Assembly (NCBI RefSeq): GCF_000699445.3
Contig: NC_067195.1
Location: 15,695,287 to 15,759,286, forward strand
DNA from: Schistosoma haematobium
Taxonomy: Eukaryota; Platyhelminthes; Trematoda; Strigeidida; Schistosomatidae
DNA: 64,000 nt
Reading direction: 5' to 3'
In this document: piece by piece, positions 36,957-47,399 of the stretch
Position numbering within the stretch: the first letter of the stretch is position 1
Layout: each line of letters begins with the position of its first letter
The notes under the pieces: model-generated
What the model saw: only the letters and a program-made list of their open reading frames with translations
The model's database searches: none
Told to the model about the DNA's origin: nothing
Program-made: the position numbers and the translations under genes

Positions 36957-37621
36957 GATGAAAGGAGGTGAAATAACGGTAAAGAAGTCTAACGGAATTC
37001 CAGGCCCTTTTTGGGTGTGCACTTCAGAACTCCCCACATCCGTCACAAGTGTACTAAGTCGTTGCTATAGTGTGGAACGAACTTTTCTGGAAACAGCAGT
37101 ATACTACCAGATTCAACTGTAAACAGGTTTGCAGAGGACTTCAGAAAATTGGCTACACCAAATCATTTTGAGCCAAGTAAAATTTCAACTGAACTACGAC
37201 GGCCTGTCATTATTCCAAAGCCCTAAACAACAGTCGTGGCCAATTTTAGGTCGCCTAGTAGCCCCATTAGTTAGTGAAGTATTCATAGTTTGGATCTATG
37301 GTGGTGAAGTAAAACCATCTGATTTCAACGAAATATCCGCAGCAACTGTAACCGAGCTACAAGAATTGCTGACATTAGGGCTTTATGTAGATAAGTGTCA
37401 GGTACATTTTACAGTTAAATTAGTTACTGTTATTTGTGACACTCTAGCTCGTAGCGAAGTCAGATATGTTGTTGGACACTACGTTATCGCTGGTTGTGAC
37501 AACTGTCAGGATTCAGGGACACAACAAGGTGGTCGAATGACTTTCTCCAATGGTGAAAACGAATTGAGAAGTGACGTCATTTTTTGTAGTAGGTCCCAAT
37601 TCATCCATCATCCTAGTAGAA
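36957..37621 (+). pseudogene. Tnp2-like (CACTA-type) transposase, middle part
   Basis: The frame from 37129 has the conserved run of animal Tnp2-like transposases: LNYDGLSLFQSPKQQSWPI, then VWIYGGEVKPSDFNE, VTVICDTLARSEVRYV, a GCDNC motif and GGRMTF. In the family these lie in the core; the D of CDT-AR is a candidate catalytic acid. The reading reaches HHPSR at 37620, where a GT (37622) lets it splice in phase to 39385. The 5' part (36957-37125) is broken by stops. Animal CACTA elements are known from schistosomes, so the family fits the host. Confidence 0.65.
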
Positions 37622-37801
37622 GTTTATGGTGTTTGTATGAAATAATGATTCCTTTGTATTTGTTGAATCCTTGGTTTCGAATTCCAAATACAGTACATTC
37701 GTTCGTGCTCATCTAGTTCTTCATGATCCAATTGCATTATTTCTGGGATTCTTAGTTCGTACTATAATTCAAATACTCCTAATTATCATATTGGCGTCAC
37801 G

Positions 37802-38957
37802 ATGGAGCCTGCGATGGAATCGTTGGATATACATTCAAATCTTGATGCTTTTGAGGAATACTTCGAAAGGTTCGAAACCTGGGCTATGTCCAAAGAAGAT
37901 GCTGAGGATGTTAATATTGTAACACATTCATCGGAAAAAAGCATACAGCTTATTAAAAGCTCTGGCTTTACCGGAAAAGCGCATTTCGCTTCCTTATACA
38001 ACTCTCAAAGAACTACTGCTAGACTATGTTAAGTATACAAATTTCGAACGTGGTAAAGGAGGAAGATTTCGTAAAATGATTCATGAGAATATAAAAAATT
38101 CCACTACATTCCGTCATCTCAACCCAGTGCATACTCAACGTTATGCAGATAATTCATTGAGAAGTTGCGATGCATTTCACCAAGATGGGCACAAGTTCGG
38201 TCTATGCTTGTCTTGTGGCAAGTTTCACTCTTTTAATTCATGTAAATTTCGTAATTCTAAGTGCTTTAAATGTGGTGATATTGGACATATTCAGTCAGTT
38301 TATAATACTACTATTCATCTTGCTGCAACGAATATTAAGTCTTGTAATTCTGATTCTATTAAGTCCAGTGTCCCTAATGATCATTTATCCTTATCAACAA
38401 TTTCAAAAGACAGTGTAGAGTCATATAGCAGTTCAGAGTTAAATGAAACTCAGAATCTGTGCAACACAACAGTTCCTAGTCAATCGACTTATCAGATTTC
38501 TCATGTTATTGTACCAGATATGGTTTTCCCTAATAATTCACTTATTTCTGACTAAATTCCTTGCAAATCTGAGGAAAATATGTTGAATGAACCTAATCAT
38601 GATCGAAAAACTGATGTAGTTTTGATAGATGCTGGTTTTTCTAATGATCCTTTACTCTGCAATGACATTCTTAATAAATTCGAGAAAACTATTTCAGAAG
38701 AATCAAATCTCGATGTCATATCAAATATTATCTGTCCTCATAATACATTTGTTGTTTGTGGGAAACTTTTTCAATGAAAAGCACAAGTACTAAATGAGCT
38801 TGAGTTTGATTACAATTCGGATGATTTAATATCAACTTCTGTTTATCCTTATCACGAAATCACTTTTAATATTAACTCTAGTCAATGTGAGAAATATGTT
38901 TTAAATGAAGCCACATTATTCATAAATTGGGGATATAAAGACCCAACATTATTTCAT
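37802..38957 (+). pseudogene. Gypsy-type Gag, frameshifted
   Basis: Translation starts at the ATG at 37802 (MEPAMESLDIHSNLDAF), then shifts frame near 37925 and continues through a matrix/capsid-like part to a Cys/His region at about 38206-38303: CLSCGKFHSFNSC, then CFKCGDIGHIQSVY. The last knuckle should end in cysteine, but a tyrosine is present. Stops at 38553 and 38775 interrupt the rest. Gag packages the RNA of LTR retrotransposons. This copy cannot give a full product. The unit lacks pol apart from its last residues. Confidence 0.75.
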
Positions 38958-39027
38958 GGGTGAGGATAGTCTAAAAGTCTATGGTTCAAATTCTAGGTAG
39001 CAGTAGTTTCAGTACTCAACCGACATT

Positions 39028-39239
39028 GTGACTGTACACAATCCCAGGAAGCAGGTGAGTTTGTTCCGATTTTTAGTTGTTAATTCTAATGCTAATGAGC
39101 ACATTCTAGATAATACAGAGTCTTTATCCAATACACTGTCGGACAGACACAAGATGAACTTAAGAAGAAGACGTACAATCGATTACAGAAAGTTGGACTC
39201 CAACCTAAGCTGTGGCGGATATGAACTTTGTGTGAAATA
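39028..39239 (+). pseudogene. Gypsy pol C-terminal tail fragment
   Basis: This short plus-strand frame ends in a basic stretch (MNLRRRRTIDYRKLD) and SCGGYELC just before the second 162-bp repeat. That position and composition fit the post-integrase tail of Gypsy pol. Everything between gag and this tail is deleted. Confidence 0.5.
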
Positions 39240-39384
39240 ATGATTCCTTTGTATTTGTTGAATCCTTGGTTTCGAATTCCAAATACAATACATTCGTTCG
39301 TGCTCATCTAGTTCTTCATGATCCAATTGCATTATTTCTGGTATTCTTAGTTCGTAACATAATTCGAATACCCCTAATTATCAG

Positions 39385-39838
39385 AAAGTTCATTGGAAAA
39401 TCTGCCACTAGGTACGTTAAAATCCTTACCATCAGATCCTATGCATATGATATTCTTAGGCACCACGATAACCGGATTTCCCTGTGGAAGGACCTAGCTG
39501 TTCAGCGATTTAATCAGATGGATCAATTTTCGCATCCATCAGTGTAGCACTGAACTTATGTAGGAATCACACTACATGCAACTTTCAAAAGAAATGTCGT
39601 TCATCACATGAAGTTTCTGCGTGGAAAGCAACTGAATGTCGGTTGTTTCTATTATACCTACGTCCACTAGTTCTTTATGAAAAGGAACCATTACCAACGT
39701 ACAGAAACTTCCAGTGCCTGTCTTTGTCAGCATATTTATTATCGCACCCACAGTTACACAACACGTTCGTAAACAGTGTTTGCGTTAATCTGAACAACTT
39801 CTTATTGGGTCACAAATGCTATTACGGTAGTGAACACT
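39385..39838 (+). pseudogene. Tnp2-like transposase, third part
   Basis: The sequence resumes in phase after an AG at 39383-39384: KSSLENLPLGTLKS, then DPMHMIFLGTT, the conserved DxMHLxxLG motif of the family. After stops near 39545 and a frameshift near 39590 it continues WKATECRLFLLYLRPLVL, then LSAYLLSHPQLHNTF and LLGHKCYYGSEH. All are typical of the second half of Tnp2-like proteins. A GTAAGA donor follows at 39839. At least two frame breaks make it a pseudogene. Confidence 0.7.
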
Positions 39839-40444
39839 GTAAGATCCAAACTACGGCTTGGACTGAAGAATAGCTGACTAGGTGGGTTAGATACGCGCCC
39901 TTGCCCGTTTGAAACCAAAACAAAGTAATTGGGCAAAATGACGGTTCTATAATTCATCATAAATCTAAATGTACATTATCACCTAAACAAATATGACCAC
40001 TCAGCTATCCAACCAATGATTTTTCAATTGATCAAATCAATCACAACAAATAAATGTTATTCTATCCTGTCTGGATAGACCAAGCACAGATTCGTTCAAA
40101 AGATAATATTTGATCGCTTTATAAAACTGAGTGTTTCCAATTCTGGAAGAGTGCCTCAATTCACAACCGAAAATTCACAATTCCAGTCAACACAGGTAAA
40201 GCAATCAAAAGGAGGAACAAACCAATATGGCTGCCACCAAGATTAAGTATAAAGTAAAACAACATACGTGTAGTTCGGGAAGAAACATGGAGACTTAGTG
40301 AAGGCGTAATGGAAATAAAAACTATAATAAAAAAAATACAAATATTAACAATTCAAATGTAATCAATAGGAACAAATGCAAGTATATACATGGAGGGATT
40401 TTCACACACACCAAACATTCAAAACGGATCATACAAACACTTAG
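39839..40444 (+). repeat. Left inverted arm, filling a transposase intron
   Basis: This 606-bp stretch begins with GTAAGA and ends with TTAG, so it can be an intron of the transposase. From 39845 to 40432 it is the diverged reverse complement of 41055-41585: for example TTGGACTGAAGAATAGC on the left against its complement at 41565-41582 on the right, and GGAGGGATTTTCACACACACC on the left against its complement at 41065-41085. It holds no coding frame. Confidence 0.75.
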
Positions 40445-41005
40445 TCTACAATGTGCATTTTTTTAAAGCACATTGTTGACGACGTGATAGAACATGGCAT
40501 TCTAGAGTCATTTTCTACCTTTCCTTTTGAGCCGTACATGTCGAAAACCAAGCGTTCAATACGCTGCGGATTTGCTGCGGTTAAACAAGCTGCACAGCGA
40601 TATGCCGAAGAAGTTTACTTTCAAAGTTTATTGAACCAGGACATGGCAGACGATGTAATTGAGCTCAAGGTAAGTTACGATTCATCAAAAAGAATCATCA
40701 CTTGCAGGAACTTAAGGCTATCAACTACAAGGTCTAACAATGTAGTGATTGCCAAAAGTCAACTAGAGTTCATCACATAAATTACTGATGGTGACCGAAT
40801 CAGGTTTGGAGCATTCCATAACCCTTTAGACTTATTTACTGACCTCATTCTCTCAAGTACTATAGGTATATTCAAGTGTTCTACCGTAAGCCAAGAGTGT
40901 ACGTGGATTACACTGAGAGATATACTTTACAAGTGTATCTGTAAACCGACACAGCATTATGAGGTTATCCTTAACCTGGTACTTACATATCAATGTATAA
41001 TGTGA
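40445..41005 (+). pseudogene. Tnp2-like transposase, C-terminal part
   Basis: After the acceptor at 40441-40444 the reading is FYNVH, then a run of seven T shifts frame, then HIVDDVIEHG and FSTFPFEPYMSKTKRSIR, a hallmark of the C-terminal region of Tnp2-like proteins. An in-frame TAA at 40778 is followed by more family-like sequence (RFGAFHNPLDLFTDLI) to a TGA at 41003. In the family this order is a conserved xHxxDDVxxxG, then FPFE, then a FGxFxNPxDxF block. One stop and one 1-bp shift are the visible defects. Confidence 0.65.
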
Positions 41006-41054
41006 CATCATTTCTCAATGCTTGTCGCAAATATAATAGCGTAATATACGTTTC

Positions 41055-41590
41055 GAATGTGTTGGTGTGTGTGAAAATCCCTCCATGTATATACTTGCAC
41101 TTTGTTCCTATTGATCCCCTTAGTTGTACATTGTTAGTTTTTTTATTACAGTTGAATTGTTAATATTTGTATTTTTTATTATAGTTTTCGTTGTTCTTAC
41201 GCCTTCACTAAGTTTTGTGTTTCTTCCCGAACTGCATCTATATTGTTTTACCTGATACTTGTTCTTGGCGGCAGCCATATTGATTTGCTCCTCCTTTTGT
41301 GATTGTTCTGTCCAGTCAGGATAGAACAGCGTTCATTCGTTGTGACTGACAATTTTTCCCGCATCTTTTATCAACCTCTTTATTTGTCGTAATTTAGATT
41401 TGATTGATTGAACAATTATTGGTTGAATAGCCGGGTGGTAATATTTGTTTACGTAACGATGTACATTTAAATTTATGATGAATTATAGGACCGCTGTTTA
41501 CCCGATTACTTGTTTTGATTTTGAAGGGCAAGGGCGCGTGTATAACCTACCTGAACGGCTATTCTTCAGTCCAAACCTTAGTTTGGATTC
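41055..41590 (-). repeat. Right inverted arm downstream of transposase
   Basis: This is the reverse complement partner of 39845-40432, with small gaps and scattered differences, about 620 bp away across the last transposase exon. It starts just 50 bp after the transposase stop. It may be the native subterminal region of the element, with the left arm a later copy, or both may be copies of one short transposon. Confidence 0.75.
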
Positions 41591-41939
41591 TACAAATAGT
41601 TTGTGCACTAAGTATACATGTTGGTTAGTGCCTTTGCCTCGTTCATCACGATATTTTTTAGGAATGTTCATGAATGTAATAAACTTTCAATTTTTAACGT
41701 CTTGGCATTGATTTTTAGAGTCAGTCAGGAAAGTACATCTTGATTAATGATAAGGAGAAAAAGCAGGTTTTAGTCATCCATAGGAAATGATTGCTGAGCA
41801 ACGAAAATTTTATTTATCGGGATGATGTGACTGTAACAGATAGCATCGATTGTGTTCATCACTTTATTCTGAGAAAACGTACAGTGGTGCATCGGTTTGG
41901 TAAGTTGTGATCACTTTTATTGTTTTCAGATGACTACCA
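41591..41939. other. Unassigned segment within transposon complex
   Basis: About 350 bp lie between the right inner arm and the LINE 3' end. Plus-strand readings include short protein-like stretches broken by stops, not assigned to a family. Confidence 0.3.
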
Positions 41940-42057
41940 TACGTACATACTGACGCCTGTTACTCCTAGTGGAGCATAGCCCGCCGACCAGCATTCTCCA
42001 ACCCACTCCTTCCTCAGCCTACTTTTCTGGTCCCATCCAATTCTTGTTCATTTTTCT

Positions 42058-43681
42058 CTAGTCTATCTCCTTTTCCCGGCACAATGTGTTCTTTCGTCTT
42101 CCTCTTCTCCATTGACCCTGAGGACTCCATGTGAGGGCTTGCCTTGTGACGCAGTTCGGTGCTTTCCTCAATGTGTGTCCTATCCACTTCCAGCGCTTCT
42201 TCTCGATTTCTTCCTCCGCTGGGATCTGGTTTGTTCTCTCCCACAGTAGGTTGTTGCTGATAGTGTCTGGCCAACGGATCCGAAGTATGTTGCGTAGACA
42301 GCTGTTATTAAACACTTGTATGTTCTGGATGATGGCTTCCGTAGTTCTCCAGGTTTCCGCCCCATACAGTAGAACTGTTTTGACATTTGTATTGAAAATT
42401 CTGCCTTCGGTGTTGGTTGACAGTTGTTTTGAGTTCCAGATGTTCTTCATTTGTAGATATGCTGCTCTTGCTTTGCCGATCCGCGCATTCACGTCTGCAT
42501 CAGATGCACCGTGTTTATCAATGATTCTGCCCTGATATGTAAAGGTTTTTACATCTTCCAAATCTTCTCCGTCAGTTGTGATTGGATTGATGCATGCTGT
42601 GTTGTATCGGAGAATCTTGCTTTCCCTTTGTCTATGTTGAGACCTACTGCTGCTGAGGCTGCTGCTACACTGGTCGTCTTCTGTGTTTGTCGTTGCGTGT
42701 GTGATAGAAGAGCCAGATCATTTGGGATGCCTAGATCGTCCAGCTGCTTCCCAGCTGTCCACTGTATCTCAACCTTCCTCCCCCAGATGTTGACATCTTC
42801 ATGATCCAGTCGGTCACCAGGAGAAAGAGAAAGGGTGATTGTAAACAACCTTGCATGACATCAGTCTTTACATCGAATGAGTCTGTGAGCTGTCCTCCAT
42901 GCACGATCTTGCAGTTTAATCCATCATAATAATTCCGTATGATATTGACTATTTTCTGAGGCACGCCGTGGTATCGAAGAAGCCTCCATAGTGTTGTTCT
43001 GTCCATACTATCAAATGCTTTTTCGTAGTCAATGAAGTTGATGTAGAGTGATGAATTCCATTCAATTGATTGTTCCACAATGATCCGTAGATTTGTGATT
43101 TGGTCTGTACACGATCTATCCTTACGGAATCCTGCCTGTTGGTCACGAAGTTGGGCGTCTACGGAGTCCTTGATTCCGTTTAGCAATACCCTGTTGAAGT
43201 CTTTTCCTAGTATTGAGAGAAGATTGATGCCTCTGTAGTTATCACAATTGTTGAGATCGATTCTCTTTGGTATTTTGACCAAAAGTCCTTCTTTCCAGTC
43301 TCTTGGTACTTGTTCTTCATCCCAAATCTTACTGAAGAGAATGTGAAGTATCCCTGCAGTTACCGCTACGTCTGCTTTCAGTGCCTCTGCTGTAATGTTG
43401 TCTGGTCCTGCTGCTTTGCCACTCTTGATTTGTCTGATGGCCATGTTGATCTCTTCAACTGTTGGTGAGCCAACATTGATTGGGAGGTCCGTGGATGCTG
43501 CTTCGATATTGGCAAAGTTCAGTGGGGCTGTTCGATTCAAGAGCTCTTTGAAGTGTTTTACCCACCTGTTTCGTTGCTCTTCAATGTTGGTTATTACCTT
43601 GCTTTTCTTGCTTTTCACTGGTCGTTCTGGTTTACGGTGATTTCCAGCAAGTTTCTTTGTTATGTCATACAGTTCTCTCAT
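42058..43681 (-). pseudogene. RTE reverse transcriptase and C-terminal domain
   Basis: The RT frame (43681 to about 42735) has the standard blocks in order: IKSGKAAGPDNI, DWKEGLLVKIPK, NYRGINLLS, QQAGFRKDRSCTDQI, the catalytic block A YEKAFDSMDR, and MQGCLQSPFLF. The next block should carry FADD. In this copy, after a frameshift, it reads [12 protein letters not shown], so the FA and first D are lost. The C-terminal region continues at 42561-42058 in another frame. RT copies LINE RNA into DNA at the target site. This copy would be inactive even without the frameshifts. Confidence 0.88.
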
Positions 43682-44567
43682 ATTTCCTTGTAGTCATTGC
43701 TAAATCCTCCACGTATTTACGTTTTTCAGTTCTGATGCTCCTCTTCACTTGCTCGTTTATTTCTGTGTATTCAGCTTGTGCCTTGGATTTCTCTGCTGTT
43801 TTTTGGCTGATATTGGTTGCTGCCTTCTCGTCCCTACTTTCTTGAATCTTATCCAGTGTATCAACAGTGATCCATTCCTTGTGATGGTACTTCTTGTGGC
43901 CCAGAACCTCATGACATGTTGAAGTGATTGTCTCTGTTGTGCCTTTCCAGTTGCTCTCCGTAGTAGTTCCTTCTCCATTGAATAGATCATGAAAGGCATG
44001 TAACTTATTGCTGAGGGTTATCTTGAATTTGTTGAGGTTGCCAGTATCCAGAAGAAAAACCGTATTGAACTTTTGTGATATTGTCCGCCTCGTTGTCCAG
44101 TACTTCTTGAGTTTCAAGTTCATCTTGGTGACCAGCAAGTGTTGGTCTGATGCTATATCAGCTTTTCTCTTGGTTCGCACGTCCTCCATCGTCCTCCTGA
44201 ACTTTTTGTTGATGCAGATATGGTCGATTTGGTTTTGTGTAGTGTGATCCGGTCAAGTCCATGTGGTTTTGTTAACGCGTTTATATCGGAATATGGTGCC
44301 GCCTATGACGAGTTTATTGAAGGCACACGGGTTTGCAAATCTCTCACCACTTTCGTTCCTTTATCCCAGTCCGTGTCGTCCCATGATATCTTCATATCCG
44401 GTGTTGTCCATTCCAGCCTTGGCATTGAAATCTCCCATCAGAATGGTCAGGTCCTTTGTTGGGCACTTCTCGACGATTGACTGCAGCCTATCGTTGAACT
44501 GATCTTTAGCGTCTTCATTGTAGCTTTCGGTAAGCGCAGCCGGGGAAATGAAAGTATCTTTTACCAC
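43665..44567 (-). pseudogene. RTE endonuclease C-part and linker
   Basis: The frame at 44567-44361 contains LTILMGDFNAKAG, the conserved GDFN block of apurinic-like LINE endonucleases, preceded by a degenerate segment. After stops the reading continues (TTWTGSHYTKPN-like, then MEDVRTKRKADIASDQHLL, which holds the SDH-type block changed to SDQ) and a long charged linker to the RT. The loss of the final histidine and the stops make it non-functional. Confidence 0.8.
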
Positions 44568-44570
44568 AGT

Positions 44571-44839
44571 ACTCGGTTACAAAAACAAAAATGCATTCAA
44601 CGATGACACGCTTCCGTGTGAAACTGAGAAGCCAAAAAGGTAAACTGTTCAACGTACGCAGTTCCTTTATTTTTTAGACTTTGAGATGCAAATTAAACGA
44701 TTACTTACGCACTTCAAAAGAACTAGAGGTTGCTGAAATTGAAGCTGCATGCGTTCCAGTCAACTTTCAAGTTCTCAACGTTTTGACTAGGCACTTTACA
44801 CCTATAGCGTAATTGCCCCAAAATTGTAAAACTTTTTGT
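44571..44839. other. Segment between LINE and right 458-bp arm
   Basis: About 270 bp with a plus-strand reading (EIEAACVPVNFQVLNVL, then a stop) that looks protein-like but is not assigned. It may be part of the host DNA transposon. Confidence 0.25.
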
Positions 44840-45297
44840 GGTTTTATTAATAAATACAGACCGATTTCCCCAAGGTATAATAAGCTTCTGGGGAAATTTA
44901 GGGGTTTTGGTGCCATTTCCCCCAACTTTTCTATAGCGGCTTCCCTAAAATTTCCCCAAAATCGGGAGATTGGGAACAAATGAAATTCAGTAGACTGATT
45001 GAATAACAGTTTTATTGCCGTTAAATATCTGTGATATTTAGAAGTATTCGGATTATTGTACGAAATAGAAATTCCAAAAATAATGCAAATAAGGCTAAAT
45101 AGAACTCAGCGAACACAAACAAAAGTACTGTATTTGGAATTCGAAATTAGGCAGTCATCAAGTACAAAGGAATCATTAGTTCATATAAACACCATAATAT
45201 CATATGATGAACGATTATTATTTCCATATGCAGATGATCTTACATTTCATAGGAAGCCTTTGTATAATGAGTTTAATTGTGTTTGACTATTTCGACA
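44840..45297 (-). repeat. Right arm of 458-bp inverted repeat
   Basis: This is the reverse complement of 33063-33520. The LTR-like part is 45032-45297. Inner parts are nearly identical to the left arm, while the outer 30-40 bp differ at many positions. Confidence 0.85.
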
Positions 45298-46489
45298 CCA
45301 GAATTAACCTAATTCTTTTTAAAAACTTACTGTTACTATTATCAAATGCATTTAATTGAACATGTTTCTGAAATAGCTTCTAGGTAATATATGTCACTGA
45401 ATAGTCTACTTCAATGCAAATTGTTTTTGAACCAATTAACTCATTTTACTATAGTTAAGTGATGTCAAGCAACTTCTTAATTCTTCAGTCATGTGATAAC
45501 ATGATTACTTATATTGGTTACTTTCATCTAGCTTTCTGTGTATTCTTTTTTTCATAGTCCATTTATTGAGAGGACAATATCATTTATTTCAATAAGCCAT
45601 ATATTTTTCTAAATTAATATAACGTCATCAAATAATTTGTACGTACTTAATTCATTATTACTGCATTTGAAAGTATAAAATACTACTAAAAATTCATGTT
45701 GCACAATTATTTACCATATTACATTCATTACTTTTGTACCAGTTCACATGATATTTCAATTAAACTTAATCAATTTTCCCAGATTTTAACCGCACGGTTA
45801 AGAGATGTTTAATTGGTTAACCGGCTTATATAAGAAAACAAGTACATAATCAATTAGATAAACCGAATTCTAAGAAAATTTTTCTTAAATTTTGATATAC
45901 ACGGCATTTTCATATACAGTCGTTCAACCTGTGTGTGATATAGAGGAAAATTCAGAAGTGGTTTGCGTAGTAAGTCGCCAATTATTAATGTTTGGACGTC
46001 AACCGTTGGTGTCACTGAAGCAACTGTCTCCCAACCGAGTTCGATTATGGTTAATCTTGATTAAGTCCCTTTATTAACTTACTTAACGGACAATGTTATT
46101 CCAACTGTAACAATTCGCATATTTCGTTGCACTATTATGATCACTATCATACCTGTATAAATATGTACTTTTGATCACATGAAAACCTACGCACATCTCT
46201 CTCTAGCTAAAATGTTAGTATATTAAATGTCGCTCGAAGAATCATCCTCTTACTCACGTATATATGTACTCTAATCCTATTATTAGTCTTTGCTTTGCCT
46301 ATCTGCACCTTATTCGTTTTGATTATAAATTTGCTCTCACACACATTTGCCTCTGCTTCAAAATCGCTCGATGTGCTTATAGCTTTGTGATACGTGCTAC
46401 CCTCCAATAAATTGTAGTTGCCGTTTCTCTGTGTCAAAACAATACAATAACGGTTATCGAGGTGATCGACTAGTGAAGCAAAGCCACTA
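45298..46489. other. Intergenic, nothing firmly recognised
   Basis: This is AT-rich host-like DNA. A 50-nt stretch at 45920-45969 is bounded by CATATACAG and GTAAGT and could be a small exon, but neighbours in phase were not found. An open frame at 46207-46506 (minus) follows the Gypsy RT remnant and has no known motif. Confidence 0.3.
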
Positions 46490-46957
46490 CATCTCTTTAT
46501 GGACAAGGTGCAAAGGATATGTACATGAGCTATTTGATGGCCGGATAATTTCCAAGTCTATCATATGATCGAATTCGTTCTTGCCAACTGAATCCTTTCG
46601 AAAGCTAGTCGGGGCGCTTTCGAAAATACAGGTGGTCCTGTAGTCATTATTTGTTGTGTAACATAGCTGTTTGAACACTGTAGTTTCGGTGGAGTTTGGT
46701 AATGTTCTAGGTGCTTGTCGTGCATCCGTTGAAATGATGAACCGACTGTATGTTTAGTCGTGACCATGTATGACCTACAACCAGAAACTTTATTATGGTC
46801 GGTGAACGGAAGACGATACTATAGAAAGTCTATACCTATCACTGGCACAGAAACGTCCGCAACGACGAAAATACAGTGAATGAGCTCTCGTAAACCCACA
46901 CACAAGTGAGCATATCATTTACCATATGTGGCAATGGACTTTATTTTTCCGCCTGCA
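46490..46957 (-). pseudogene. Gypsy protease/RT boundary fragment
   Basis: Minus-strand readings in shifting frames match the end of a Gypsy protease (VVADVSVPVIGIDFL), a linker with MVTTKHTVGSS, and the RT start (TTGPPVFSKAPRLAFERIQ, then after a frameshift EFDHMIDLEIIRPSNSS and YPLHLVHKE). RT block A and beyond are missing. At least three frame breaks are present. It is unrelated by junction to the longer Gypsy copy at 50.6-53.0 kb and is probably a separate insertion. Confidence 0.8.
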
Positions 46958-47072
46958 AGTTGAAGACCGGATATTGTAGATGGTGTTAAGCATTCTTGGG
47001 ATAAACGCTTGCTTCCACACCAGTGTCGAAGAGGTGACGAACTTACGTCATCACATCAGTTATGTGTAACAG

Positions 47073-47303
47073 ATGGATATGTCCACCGACTACGATCAAC
47101 ATTATTTCTTGCTGATGAGAAAGCTTCCCGATACAGGAGGTTTCCCACAATTTCCAGAAGATCTACCACACTTATCATGGTACCAACCTCAGTCAGCTTT
47201 ATTAGCTTCTGCTGATCTAGCAACGGATCTTTCTTTTGATGGACTTTATGGGGAGTTTAGGAGCGTCTTCAATTATGATGAGCATAAAAACAACGCGAGA
47301 TAG
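47073..47303 (+). other. Unrecognised ORF
   Basis: A 76-codon plus-strand frame starts MDMSTDYDQHYFLLMRKLPD and contains a proline/acidic stretch (GGFPQFPEDLPHLSWYQP). It lies between two minus-strand retroelement relics. I do not recognise it. No splice signals or promoter were found that would make it a gene, so it may be chance. Confidence 0.15.
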
Positions 47304-47399
47304 TATCACAGAGATCTGTAATGTCATTCTGAGTCGTTTGAGACTTTTCCCTAATTGAAAAACCTTCAATTCTGAGGATTATGATGATCACCTGAACAT

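Larger units (their letters stand above)
37627..39383 (+). mobile_element. Gag-bearing LTR-like unit inside a transposase intron
   Basis: Two 162-bp direct repeats, 37627-37788 and 39222-39383, both start TG and end ATTATCA. The first is followed after two bases by TTGGCGTCACGATGG, which fits a primer-binding site and the gag start. Inside is a gag with frameshifts, then a short pol C-terminal tail (SCGGYELC motif before the second repeat). Protease, RT, RNase H and most of integrase are deleted. No target duplication is visible. The repeats also resemble the last 162 bp of the LTR-like part of the 458-bp arms. Confidence 0.65.
41940..44570 (-). mobile_element. RTE-type LINE, 5'-truncated
   Basis: On the minus strand the element runs from the C-terminal part of the endonuclease (ILMGDFNAKAG at about 44440) through a linker, a reverse transcriptase and the RTE C-terminal region ([36 protein letters not shown]). 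It ends near GRMLVGGLCS-type codons at about 41960. The first part of the endonuclease is missing. Frameshifts near 42730 and 43670 and stops in the endonuclease region make it inactive. RTE-type elements of this sequence type are common in schistosomes. Confidence 0.85.
33063..45297. mobile_element. Nested transposon complex with 458-bp inverted ends
   Basis: Two inverted arms, 33063-33520 and 44840-45297, are each 458 bp and near-identical apart from their outermost 30-40 bp. They enclose 11.3 kb containing pieces of one plus-strand Tnp2-like transposase gene, an internally deleted Gypsy element (34487-36952), a gag-bearing LTR-flanked unit (37627-39383), two further inverted arms (39839-40432 and 41055-41590) and a minus-strand RTE LINE (about 41940-44570). 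A simple reading is a CACTA-type DNA transposon invaded by retroelements. The arms however also contain an LTR-like segment shared with the gag unit, so they may be inverted retroelement relics rather than true transposon ends. A CACTA motif lies at 33081, but its counterpart on the right does not match. Confidence 0.5.

Noticed and set aside
42131..42535. A 134-codon plus-strand frame
   Set aside because: It is the shadow of the RTE C-terminal domain on the minus strand.
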